Shown: piece by piece, positions 12,241 through 23,373 of the stretch | Layout of the letters: each line of letters opens with the position of its first letter | Position numbering within the stretch: position 1 is the first letter of the stretch | Origin: Macrotrachela quadricornifera | Taxonomy: Eukaryota; Rotifera; Eurotatoria; Philodinida; Philodinidae | Reading direction: 5' to 3' | DNA length: 64,000 bases | NCBI GenBank assembly: GCA_022393335.1 | Contig: JAJEKB010021859.1 | Coordinates: 1 to 64,000, forward strand | The notes under the pieces: model-generated | Told to the model about the DNA's origin: nothing | Seen by the model: only the letters and a program-made list of their open reading frames with translations | Database searches by the model: none | Position numbers and translations under genes: made by a program

Positions 12241-13559
12241 GTTTCTCGATGCCACTCTATGGTATTTCTTTGATATTTTTTCGTTGCTCTAAATACTATA
12301 AAAGATTCAAGCCTACAGCACTTTATTGAAACGAATTACCATTAAAAAGTAGCGTTAGGGACGTGACATAAAAAATGACAGCAACTCTGATTGCGACCAC
12401 TTCAATGTGAAAAAACTGAGAATTCGGCCAGTATTTTTGAAAACCAAAAAGCACATTCTTTAGACGACTTGCATTGCTACAAAGCGTCTATATAACGATT
12501 TTTTTTTGAGTGTGCTTAGATTTTGAACAAAACTCGACTTATTTTTTGTTAGAGGCGTAAATAAGTATGAATATTGAAAAGAAAAACTACTCTTATTAAT
12601 GAAGAAAAAATTCAAAAATAATTTCGAACAATACAAATTTTTCTTCAGAATCTTTGAAGTATTATGAAACAAGTATTTTTCTGTTGAAACTTGTTGGAGT
12701 GTTTAGAGAGCCTGTTTTTATGAAAAAAATTTTTGGAGTCCGATCCTATTGAAAATTTTGCCATACATGTGGCTCATATTTTATATTCTAACTCAAAGGT
12801 TGTAGGTTTTTTCCTTATATGGTTCGAGATATATTCACTAATTACTTCCTAATTAACTAATTAAATCATTTTAATTAAGTAGTACCTGAAAGTGCCGACA
12901 TTTTTACATATGTCTATGCTAATAAACCTTAGTTAGAAAAATCAATCTTACAAAGAATCAAAGGCAAGTAAAGAGAGGATATGGTCCGTTTTTTCTGAAA
13001 TTGCCCATACGTAATACTTGAAACTTGAATTCAGATATTCAACACTTTATGTTTGCTAGACTCTTCTCCACGAGAAAGGGAATAAATATTGATTATTGAC
13101 TATTAATAAACTCATATAGTGTTATTTAAAAAAACAATAGATATATATTAATCCTTTTTAAGGATAATATTAAAATGATAAAAAATGGTTAAATTTATTT
13201 TTTCTTTGGTGGGATTTTTACTGATAAATATGATTCTATTTAAAGGTTTAATATATAAAATAAATAAATGATTTGTTAACTCTTATTTTAAAATAATTGA
13301 ATAGTGTTAAAGTTCTTTCACATTATCTGAAAACAATCTTAAAAAATGTATAAATTAGAAATAAAACAAATCAATTTAATACATTATTTTCTATCATTGA
13401 TCATTAGAAATAAAAACACTAAAGATTTTAAAGAATGTTAAAGAATAATTCCATATAGTAAAATTTGTTGATTAATTAAAATAAATAATAATAATTATTG
13501 TTTAATTATAAAATTGCAACATTAATATTAGAAATAAAGAATTTAAAAAATGAAAATAA
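12241..13559. other. Upstream flank of the TRPA-like gene, no gene found
   Basis: The first 100 bases are the likely 5' UTR and promoter of the channel gene, without a diagnosable element. Beyond that the DNA is AT-rich with a short frame on the minus strand (12460-12672) that has no signature. Confidence 0.4.
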
Positions 13560-13990
13560 TTAACACATTCAGCATGATGGGTCCCACTTGTGAGGCCAGC
13601 TATATTTTAGAAAGAAAATAACTAGAAAAACACCTTTTCTTTTTCTTCAGTCAGGAGTTTCTGAGTAATATATCATTTTCTTTTTCGGATATTGGTTAAA
13701 TTGTTTATTATATAGAATGATGTTTCTTGTTAAAACAACTAAGACAATGAAACTTGTCATAATCGGAATAGAAAGTTTTTATTATTTCTGATGTTTCATA
13801 ATTTGTTTCTCTTGAATTTTGTTGCCTGATTTCCTCGTGACAGCCAGCACAATGTCTTTGGATACCGCGGTCAGAGCACCCTTTTCATCGAGTTTGTGAT
13901 CAGAGAGTTTGATTTGTTGACTGTTGTGTCATACGAGATGTCAGATTCTCAAATAGCGCATCAAAATAGAAAGATCTCACAAGACTTAGA
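13560..13990 (-). pseudogene. Remnant of a piggyBac-like transposase: C-terminal zinc ribbon and element end
   Basis: A TTAA at 13560-13563, the piggyBac target sequence, is followed by CACATTCAGCATGATGGGTC as a possible element end. About 170 bp further in, the minus strand encodes a Cys-rich ribbon, CAGCHEEIRQQ, then FHCLSCFNKKH, resembling the cysteine ribbon that ends piggyBac transposases. Upstream of this in the same orientation the reading is broken by stops. The same ribbon, at nearly the same distance from a similar terminus, recurs at 47.5-47.9 kb. I could not find the opposite end of this copy. The piggyBac assignment rests on the ribbon, the TTAA and the layout, not on catalytic residues, which I cannot see. 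Confidence 0.5.
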
Positions 13991-15294
13991 CGATACCTCA
14001 GGAGGTTTATATTGCTTATTGCATAGTATTTCTTGTATATGAGATAATTGCAGTAACTTCTTAGTCGAAATTTCTAGATTCAAGGCGCATCCTATTAAAA
14101 TCATCATCTAAAGAATTCCTACCATCAAGTGAGCTTGTGCTTTATTCGATTTGACACTTTTCGAACAACATGTGACTAATTTCAAAACTTTGGTTACTTT
14201 TATAGACAAACGGATAGAGAAACAAGAATACGAGAGAAAAAGCTAGGAATTTCCTAGTCTTATCTCGCAGGTACTATCTATAACTTGAATAAAAACGAAA
14301 AAATAACTTTAGCGATTATTCAGTTGTTCGCATAACATAACTGATTATGTAGTGACACAAAGTATACATGTAGAAGTCGAAAAGATGCTTCAACTCTTCA
14401 ACTATTAACAATTTTGAGGGAGAAGTTGACGAAACCACGCAGCATCAGATGACAGTACCCATCACCACAAGATTAGTTGAAAAGTTAAGACCTCAAGCTG
14501 GATTAACAATTTCTACACTACTGACACGAAGAGACGAACGATAAATAATTGGTAGAAGATGATTAAAAGATTACTAAATACATTTATCAGAAATTATCGC
14601 TTTATGAAAACGAACATCTCGAAGAGGTTTTAGAAGAAAACTGAGTCGTGTCGAATGTGTAGATATCTTTCAAGGAGTTTTTTAAATCGTTGTATTCTCC
14701 GCAAGATTCTAAAAGTCAAAGCATTTTTGTTATTTTCAAAGAAGTTTTGTATAGAAATCCATAAAAAAATTTGTATGCTGACTTGTGTAATATAGAATTT
14801 TATTTTCCACGATGAAATTTTTCTAACAATCTCTGTAGAAATTCAAGTATATTGAGATTAAATATAAGATGTGCTATTCTTTAGAGATAATGTTCTTAGA
14901 AAAATTTTGTATATCTAGAGAATGGAACAATGTCTTTTTCGAAGACTTCCATAGAGATTTATCAAACAGTTACCTATACAAAATACATATAGAAACTAGT
15001 CAGAATAGCAACTATTGACAGAACAGCTTCTACAGCAGTCGATTGCGGCTCTTGTAAACAGGCTTATGTTCGGCTCCAACCTAAAGTATGAGAGTTTTGA
15101 TAGCTGGTATGAATAGCAACAAGGCAGCGATACTTAGTTTCAAAGCCAGAATTTACAAATCATTTATATGCGATTGAAAGGCTAATTACAAGATAAGTGG
15201 TAAATATAACAACTATGGAATCCATTTATATTTTTTAGTATGCTGAAACGAGTTTCCTCAGTTTTTCAGTATGTAAGATACCTATTGTAGGACA
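13991..15294. other. No gene recognised, possible transposon debris
   Basis: This lies between the piggyBac-like tail and the mariner element. It could hold the decayed body of the piggyBac-like transposase, but I could not read any conserved block. There are no long frames on either strand. Confidence 0.35.
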
Positions 15295-16680
15295 TACAAG
15301 ATGAGCCATAAATAATTATGTAATTAGAAATTTAAATATCTCCGCCATATGTCGACTAAACGAGATGAAATTTTTATCAGCGACTAAAATTTTTTTTCTT
15401 ACAAGAAACATCAACGAATACTATTGGTAGTTCGTAGAATTCATATCAACAATGAGTTTTCACTTATAATGAGCTCAAAATAGTGCTTTCGGATAATACC
15501 AGCGTATTTTTTATAAACATTTTTACGTCTATTTACCAGCTCTCATATACGAATAATAAGACTCCATTGTAACTGAAGTGAATAAATTCTTAAATTTCAG
15601 ATTTAAAATAAAACAACACAACATCAATTGAGTTTGAACGAGAAACCGTGGATTATCAAACACATGTATCGACTTGAACATTCAATTAAGATGGAAAGAT
15701 TATGGCGTAAAGAAATAAATGACAATTCTCCACATCGAAATATGATACGACTGTTAATGAACAAACGTGAACAAACTGGTTCTGTACTCAATATTGATCC
15801 ACCAGTTGGATCAATATCCGTTATTGATCAAACGTTGAATCATCGAATAAGTTTACAGTTAAATATTCCGAGATCTTCAGTTCAACGTATGTACAAATCT
15901 ATGGACTTTGAGCCATATATTCCAGGACTAGTTCATGAACTCAACGAAAATGATTTTAATCAACAAGTTGAATAGTGAGAGACATTCTCATCGCTCTTAC
16001 ATAACGAGCCTGATCTTATCTATTGTGTTATATGGTCGGACGAGGCAGTATTCAAACTCAATGGATATATTAATCGTCATAATTCTATATATTAGGCAAC
16101 TGAAAATCCAAATGTCACATGGAAGTAAGTAATATAAGCTGAAAGTCTTATTACGTGGACTGGTATTCGGTTTCCAAGTGTAACCGAAACTTATTTCTTC
16201 GATAACACAATGACTACTCAAATTTATCTTAAAATGCTGAACGATTACTTTCATCCAGTATTTTGTGATTTATCAGATGATCAATCAATTTTTTTATACA
16301 AGATGGCGTACCAGAATATATCGCTCCTAATGTTCAAGATTGTCTTAAAGAAATTTTTCCAATAAGGCGGATTGGCCGTCGAGGTGCGATTTGGCTGGTC
16401 TGTTCGATTTCCTGATTTCACATCAGCTGACTTTTCTTGTGGAGGTATCTTAAAGATATTGTGTACAAAAGCAGCCCTCGAACTTTATTTTATCTCAAGC
16501 AGTCAATCATTTCAGCCTGTTCAGCAGTAGATTCTGATTTGTACATGAAAAATTGTGGATCAGTATTTGAAAGATTTCAAAGATGCATTGATGCTGATGA
16601 CCATCAGTTTGGATATTAGAATTAAGTTATTTTCTAATTTTAGTTCGTAATTACTATTATTCATATAATGAACTTTGTTT
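15295..16680 (+). mobile_element. Mariner-family DNA transposon, decayed
   Basis: The left end near 15296 reads ACAAGATGAGCCATAAATAA and continues TTAAATATCTCC. The transposase pseudogene occupies 15628-16619. A weak inverted counterpart of the left end is visible near 16655-16679 (TTATTCATATAATGAACTTT). The total of about 1.4 kb is a normal size for mariner. The same terminal blocks head the non-autonomous MITE at 61.9 kb. Confidence 0.65.
15628..16619 (+). pseudogene. Broken mariner transposase
   Basis: An N-terminal helix-turn-helix region is readable up to about 15972 (SISVIDQTLNHRISLQLNIP, then SSVQRMYKSMDFEPYIP). After that the frame is lost several times. WSDEAVFKLNGYINRHNSIY near 16036-16095 is the first catalytic block, containing the first aspartate, and is followed by a TAG. 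QDGVPEYIAP near 16301-16330 is the second catalytic block. GYLKDIVYKS-like sequence near 16440-16475 marks the region of the third, where the usual D-F-F motif is altered (FPDFTSADFS) and lies across a frameshift. The last frame ends at 16619 with DADDHQFGY. The first frame starts at a TTG, so the true start codon is unclear. With several stops and frameshifts this copy cannot make transposase. Confidence 0.88.
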
Positions 16681-17223
16681 TGATTTTCTTAAGTCTTTCC
16701 GTAGAGAAAGAGTCTTAGAAACATATATAGATGATTTTATAATATTTTCTGAGCTCGTAATAAGTAAAAAATCATTATTGATGTTGATCTTACTAACTAA
16801 TAATAGTATTTGTTAATGTTTCTTGTTTGACAAAAATTTTAAGTAAACCTATATCACAAATGTTTCTTCGTGATGAATGAAACATTATCATTAACAAGGA
16901 CTAAATATGTACATTTAAAAGGCATTCTTTTAATAAAAAAAAATATTACTTAATGGTTTCCTTTAATCTTCTTACTGTTGTTTCGTTGTTCCGTTTCATA
17001 AAATGTGTGAGAAAGAAATGATGTATTTATTAATCAACTGTTTCGTTATTCATCTTTTCTTCTTTAGTTTTTTTTTTCATCGGTTGCAACGTTCATTTGT
17101 AATATTGACATTTCACTTTTCGATCAAAATTCATAGTGTCAGTTCTTTGTTTCAAACATGTAGCATAGCAATATGCAGAAATAGTTAAAAAAATGAAGTA
17201 TTATTACTTAGAGGTTATATATG
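16681..17223. other. Intergenic, nothing recognised
   Basis: AT-rich sequence between the mariner copy and the tandem array. No coding or repeat signature. Confidence 0.45.
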
Positions 17224-17416
17224 AATATATTCAGAAGCATTGAAAAGATGTGAAGGTCAAAAAAAGTGAAGTATAATCGTTGAGAGATTAAAAGTAAATA
17301 TACACAGTAGTAATGAAAAGATGTGAAGGTCAAAAAAAGTGAAGTATTATCGTTGAGAGATTAAAAGTAAGTATACTCAGAAGTAATGAAAAGATGTGAA
17401 GGTCAAAAAAAGTGAG
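17224..17416 (+). repeat. 73-bp tandem repeat, about 2.7 copies
   Basis: The block TGAAAAGATGTGAAGGTCAA starts at 17241, 17314 and 17387, an exact 73-bp spacing. Each is followed by AAAAAAGTGA, and the first two by GTAT and CGTTGAGAGATTAAAAGTAA. The third copy stops at AAAAAAGTGA, exactly where the inverted-repeat element begins. The copies differ at only a few positions, so the array is recent. Confidence 0.9.
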
Positions 17417-18576
17417 CCCCAAACTGCGTAAACTCCAAATTCGGAGCTCACTTATGCATTCATATTTTACCAAATAACACCAGTCCATGCTTTATAACCT
17501 ATTACACAGAAATGCAGAATCTTCCAGAAAATTAAAAATTTCTCCCCTCGCGGAAGTTTTCTCCGAAAAATTGCCTCAAAGACGTTTTTTCTTCGCCAGG
17601 CAAAGACCACCTTTCTTTGAAACAAAATATAAGTAAAAAGAAGACACGGCAATATTTTGTTCTTTTTGTTACTGTTCGTACAACATAGGAATTTCTTCTA
17701 AGCGGCTTAAAATAACCGAACCAAATGAAACTAATTTGAATAGACAACGTTGTTCTTTTTTTTGAAGAAAATCCAGTGTTTATTCCAGACTGGTGAAATT
17801 TTGGGAAATTATCAGAGACAATTTTTCAGAAAATTTCTCTCCTCGCGCGGGGGCGCATGAGGAAGATTTTGCACCTATGCTATTACACTTAGTATGCTTT
17901 CATTAATTACAACCATAAATTGCAATCATTATGCAACTCTGAAATACGTCGTTAATTAGTACTACGCTTAAATAGTACTCAACTAACTAGCAATAGTTAA
18001 GATAAGTATTACACGAATTAGTGCTAATTAAGATCAGTGTTCATTTGATGAGGACTCTTTAATGCCAGTACTCATCTAACTGACAGTGATTGTGATGAGT
18101 ACTCCACTAATTAGCAACATTTAAGATGAGTACTAATCTACTTACTAGAAGAGTAAACTAACGTCTTTGCCGCTATACAGGTATCTCAAGCATCATTTCT
18201 AGGGGCTATTGAGGGCTACCCATAACTGTTTCTGAACAGAAAAACTATGTTTTGAAACCAGTAGTGCCATTCGCAAAACAGAACAATAATGCTCACAACC
18301 CGAAAATACAATTCCCATAATAGAGAAAAACTGTTCTGTTTTAGAAATGATACTTCCGGGTTATGAGTACTTTTATTCTGTTATGGAAACCGTATTTTTG
18401 GGTTGTGAGTGCTGTTGTTCTGCTATAAGAATGTTATTTCCGACTCCAAAATATAATTTTCATGCTTATTACAAAAAAGTTAATTCAAGCTGTTCGTAGA
18501 TTTAAGAAAAATATCATAAAATATGAATGCATAAATGAGCTCCATATTTGTAGTTTACGCGTGAATCTCATTTCAC
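17412..18576. mobile_element. Non-autonomous TIR transposon of about 1.2 kb
   Basis: The left end starts GTGAGCCCCAAACTGCGTAA and continues GAGCTCACTTATGCATTCAT. The reverse complement of the right end carries GCGTAAACTACAAATATGGA, then GCTCATTTATGCATTCATAT. The TIRs are therefore about 60 bp. Each terminus can itself fold (GTGAGC pairs with GCTCAC on the left). Inside, 17940-18160 has loose repeats around GAGTACT and CTAACTAGCAA, and 18265-18430 has an inverted pair built on CTCACAACCCGAAAATAC. I found no transposase; short frames near 17467-17747 look like shadows. The superfamily is unknown. Confidence 0.75.
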
Positions 18577-19905
18577 TTGCCCACTGAAAAGCGACTTGGC
18601 ATATAAAAAATTACTTCTGATCCCGTTTGTCTGTCCATTATCACAGAAAGGATGAGACTGACTGATTACATGATCAAAATATTCTGAACTTTTAGCAATA
18701 AACTAGCAGGAGGGAATGACTTGCCAAAGATTACATGGTCACACGAAGAGAACATGTCTGTCTGATCGAAAGTGTTGGGAGAGCAGGGATCGATGTCCAA
18801 AATGGCTGGGTGTTGCCGTTCGGTAACATCAGGTTTTTCGATCCCGAACCACTTTTTAGTTTCAAAAAACGCATTTATACTATCCACATGATCAAAGAAC
18901 AAAAAAATATAAGAAAAGAGTTTTTTAAAATAATCCTCTTCTAGGAGTCGGATGAAAAGGGATAAGATACACTGATGAATTCCTTAGGCACAGGTAAATA
19001 AGTGAATGTTCGATGAAAAAGTCAAATTTGTTGCTATCTTCATCGATGTGGCTATTCTTTGTCCTCAAAAATGGAACTGAGGAATGAGCTACATATTGCA
19101 TGACGGCAAGAAATAGATCATTTGATGACAAGAACTTTTCGATCCAAAATTATCCTATGTAACGCTGGAGCTTGCACTAATACAAGTACAGCAAGTAGCG
19201 GTATTTATCTATTGTCCGTGATGTAGAATTTTATAAATTTTGTCAGAAAGATTAACTATCTCCGATAAATTGCCTAAAGATTATTGTAACATCATTTAAT
19301 CGAAAAATATGCAACAATAAGAATGCTTTCTTAGAATTTTTTGCAATAATTTATGCAAAAATTCAATACAAATTACCTGTAAATATAAGTTGTTTATATC
19401 TTTTTTCAAGATTGGAATACATATGTCAATATGATGATGTCTGTTCACTTCATACCAAAGAATCGAAATAATTTAGATTAAATTTGAAGAAGATTGTATC
19501 GAGCTTATCTTTTCATTATGACCAGTGACATACATTCGTATGTGTTTAGAATACCTTGAAAAATTGAAAATGATAATAACCGCTCTGATAGGATTAAGAA
19601 ACAAATGTACAAAGTAAATATTTGATATACGCATCTCAAAAGATTGAAATTTCTTTTAAATCTATTCAAAATCGAATCATTCTCAAAGTTTTTGACCCTG
19701 CGTGAACCAATGAGATACCTCTTATTCGCCCTCAAAATTGTTATAAAATAATTCATATTCACATATGTATGATCATAAGTGATTGATTTTCTGAAGCAGG
19801 TTAAGCATTTATTTATTCAAACAAATCTGTAGGATGATATGCAGATGATAATAAACCAATCATTTATTGATTATTCAGTTTTATTTAGTTAAATAGAGAT
19901 GAGTT
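18577..19905. other. Intergenic with a weak coding-like patch
   Basis: Two minus-strand frames follow each other at 19131-18925 and 18902-18666. The second has balanced composition (for example GIEKPDVTERQHPAILDIDP), not the Lys/Asn/Ile-rich look of random AT-rich frames, so a decayed gene is possible. I recognise no family and cannot place splice sites. The rest of the stretch is plain. Confidence 0.25.
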
Positions 19906-21415
19906 CTAATTCGATTCTAAAACAAATAGAAAAGAGACAATGAGCTGCCGATTAATTAATAGGTATGCTTTAAATTTACCTGCAGTACAAGAACTTTTGT
20001 CAATGGGAAATTTTACTATGCGAGAATTGCCATTATCAACAACATATAAATTTCCATGTCGATCAAGTGCTAAATCATACGGACCTGCCTGATAATTTGT
20101 TCCATCGCCCCAGCCTCCACTAATGATTGCGGTGCCTGATTTAGAGTCTTTGAACCAACGTACAACTCGCCGTTCGTTTGAATCAATAGCATATACAGTG
20201 CTCATGTGGTCAACAACCACTGCAGTTGGTTGATATAATTGATAAATGTCAGCTTCTTCATCAGCACACCAAGTATTTGGATCTTCACAACCAGCTACAA
20301 CAATGCCTTCTTTAGCACCGACAGGCCATTTTATCACTCGATTATTATAAGAGTCAGCCACGTAAACTGAATGCTCCCGATCGACGAATATATGATCTGG
20401 CTTGTTTAACTGATCCAAATCAAATCCATTTGATACTCCACCAGCAACTACTTGATTATCAGGCCATTTCATCACTCGATCATATCTCTGATCAGAGATG
20501 TACAATGATCCTTCATTATCTATTGCCAATCCATAACATTGAGTATCAACAATGATGGTGTCGCCGTGATCAGCGTTCTTGAACCATCGTTGCACTCGAG
20601 AGTTATAATGATCACACATATACATAGTTCCATTCTTGTCCACAACAACACTAGTCACACAATCTAGCTGATTATCGCTAGTACCTTGTCCGTTGCCACC
20701 AGCTACTACTTTGGCTTTCGTTGATCCTGACGTCCATTTGACTACACGGTGTTTGGCACAATCAGCAACATAGACTGTATCATCATCATCCACAAACACG
20801 CCATGTGGTGATCCGAATTGCTCCAGTTCGGATTCATCTTCACTTTCGCCAGCTACAACGGTACCAAATCGATTCCATGTTGCAGTTGCGCAAATACCGT
20901 CCTCAATGGGAAGAGGAGAGGCTACGTGATAGAAGAGATAAATATGATAAAGTTTCTCATTTCATTATTTACCTGTTGTTGTTATTAACATAGGTGGACA
21001 CATTGCTTGCGTGGTCATGCTCTTTGGATAGCATATTGGATGTGTATTACAGTTTGTATGCATTACACACACATGTTCAGGTTCGAAACACGTTTGGTTG
21101 TCGATGGCACATGAGACAAATCCAGAACAGGTTGAATCAAGATAGGCACAAATGCTTTCATTGCTACTAACCGCCAGAGGAAGACAACCACACCCGTAGT
21201 TTAAAGAGCATTTATCATATTGTGACGCACCTTGACATGTTTGGCTTTTGACTCGATCCACTTAATAACAAGAAATAGAGAGATGAAAGTATAGACAAAG
21301 AACAACATACCTGATATGCTAAAAATGAGCAACAAGTTATATTATTCTAAGGACATTGAAAGATTGCCACTTACCCAAATATCGTCAACAATAAAATATA
21401 TGTTATCCAAATCAT
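19906..21415 (-). CDS. Secreted NHL-repeat (beta-propeller) protein with Cys-rich head
   Basis: My model (minus): exon 1 21415-21375, an 8-nt micro-exon 21318-21311, exon 3 21260-20973, exon 4 20921-19980, and a short last exon 19916-19906; 429 residues. Exon 1 encodes a signal peptide (MIWITYILLLTIF). The micro-exon joins it in frame to VDRVKSQTCQG. Exon 3 is Cys-rich (CSLNYGCGCLP, CSGFVSCAIDNQTCFEPEH), probably disulphide-bonded and extracellular. Exon 4 holds about five to six NHL-type propeller blades, each with a pattern like VFVDDDDTVYVADCAKHRVV and then W plus VVAGG (for example IFVDREHSVYVADSYNNRVI). NHL propellers bind proteins, RNA or glycans; with a signal peptide an extracellular recognition or matrix role is more likely. 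The last intron is 63 nt, a multiple of three without stops, so retention would add 21 residues. No partner is implied by the neighbours. Confidence 0.82.
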
Positions 21416-23373
21416 TTTGCTTTATGCATCTGTAATTGCACTCAATCCTGCTATATTATATGTCTATCATGGGATTAGAACCATCTGCTACATAGTCAGC
21501 ATTCATTTTTTTGTGTTTTGTATGACGATAGAATGACAAAGCGTTATCAATATTCTATATGCACAAGCGAATCTCGTTTGTACGCTTCGGTCATCATAGG
21601 AAAAAACACCAGATTCATAGCGAACTTTTCCATTCTTTTCTTGATCTTACCGAGACGAATAATGAAAATTTATCTTCATTTATATGCCAGTAGTTCGAGA
21701 ATACTTTCTACTCTATAGTTTGTCGGATTCTTTTTGTTTTTTGTATTATAAAAGATGATACAATAATTATGCATTAAGCAATTATATGGAAGCAGAAGAT
21801 TTCGTCTCTCCTCTCATATCTATAAGAAAAAAGTATATAGCAAAAAAAAAGATTTATTCGTAAGCCTTAACAGATGTGCATATACCAATGATAGACTAAC
21901 ATGAGAAAAAAAAATTGTGATGCGAAGAAAGTGAAGGAGGAGGTTGAGATCAAAATGTGAAAGGAATGTACTTAGTTTTTTTTTCTTTTTCAATTGATTT
22001 AAGTAAACGATATTCATCTTATGGAAATCATCTCAGAAAAAGATATTAGTGTAAAAAATTGAACGACTATTGTTACCTTTTCGAGTACTCATATAGCCGG
22101 TTACATATACACGAACTTTCTCGTTTTCAATATTTTACATAGGCAGCAGAGTGATCTCAGTCTGGGTTAGATTCAAATTTTCAGTCCAACAAACTCTGAA
22201 AATGGATTGAAAGAAGTACATTCTATAGAAGTGTGATAACTATCTAACACATTATTATTTCTAACGGAAAAAAAATAACTAGAAATAATATCAGAATAGT
22301 TGCTATTCAGATTGAGTAAATCTAATTTTTCTTTATGAATATGAGGAATAATAGTATGGTTTTAACTTAAAAGCTTACATAGGTTAAGAAGTGTCTCCGA
22401 AGTTCTGAAATGATTTTATAAATTTAAATAAAGTATAGATATCCCTATAGTTGATTCTCATCTTAATTGATTAATAATTTTAATCGAATTGTTATGTTAT
22501 CTATCGTTCGGTCATTACTATAGTTTTCGAATTGTTCAATATTTCTGCTCTTGTAATTTTTCTTTTCACGCATGTTAATCATTTTCTATATGTTTTTATA
22601 GGCCTAACGTCAGCTAGTTTTGCCAACACGATTTATTGAATTAATCTGATTAATAAAAAAAATATATAACCGTACTTGAAGGCTCGTTTCTGTTCATTAT
22701 CTTGTTCATCTTGAAAAATAACATTTCATGCATTATCTAATTCCTTAGTTATAATAGCTCAAATGAATTTTACATATCTATTATCAGTAAAATAAATTTC
22801 CTTACGCCAATCATGACCATGTGATTTAACGAATTTTAACTTTTAATAGGTAAAAGCTAGAGATTGTTGAACGATCATTGTGAAAAAAAAGTAGAACAGT
22901 AAATCTTTACGCTTACGATGATTTTGTCTACAAATACTTTTTTTTTATTGTGAAATTTAGATACATCCTCAATTCTATAGCACAAGTTATAGACCTCAAA
23001 TATGATGATTTATAAAATTGTTTCAAAATTTCTGTGACAATTCTTAGATGAGATATTAACAGAACTTAAACAATATCTGGTTGGACACGAGACTGACAGT
23101 AGAAAATGGAAATAAAATCATGATAGAAAGTTTTAACATTATATAGAGTCTACGCAGACCCTGTGGTTCCACTACCTATTTGCCCATCGTTACATGTCTA
23201 TTTGACATTATTCAATTTCAATATTACCGAAACACGAGACTTTTAAAATAAAAAAAGAAGAATACTGATTTGTATCTATCATAGTATTTTATCTTTTTTT
23301 TTTGAAATGTATTAAAACATACTCTTAAAACAATAAATATACATTTTTTTTACAAAAAATAACATAATTTTCA
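21416..23373. other. Intergenic, no gene recognised
   Basis: About 2 kb of AT-rich DNA between two minus-strand genes. It includes the promoter side of the NHL gene (adjacent to 21415) and the 3' flank of the glycosyltransferase gene (below 23374). Frames at 21518-21718 and 21820-22017 show no family signature. Confidence 0.45.

Noticed and set aside
17224..17416. Possible CRISPR-like array
   Set aside because: The 73-bp units are adjacent copies with no unique spacers, and the genome is eukaryotic.
18735..18944. Plus-strand ORF opposite the 18666-18902 frame
   Set aside because: Shadow of the minus-strand patch, itself weak; no family on either strand.
20805..20993. Plus-strand ORF over the NHL gene
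   Set aside because: Antisense shadow of exon 4 and its intron.
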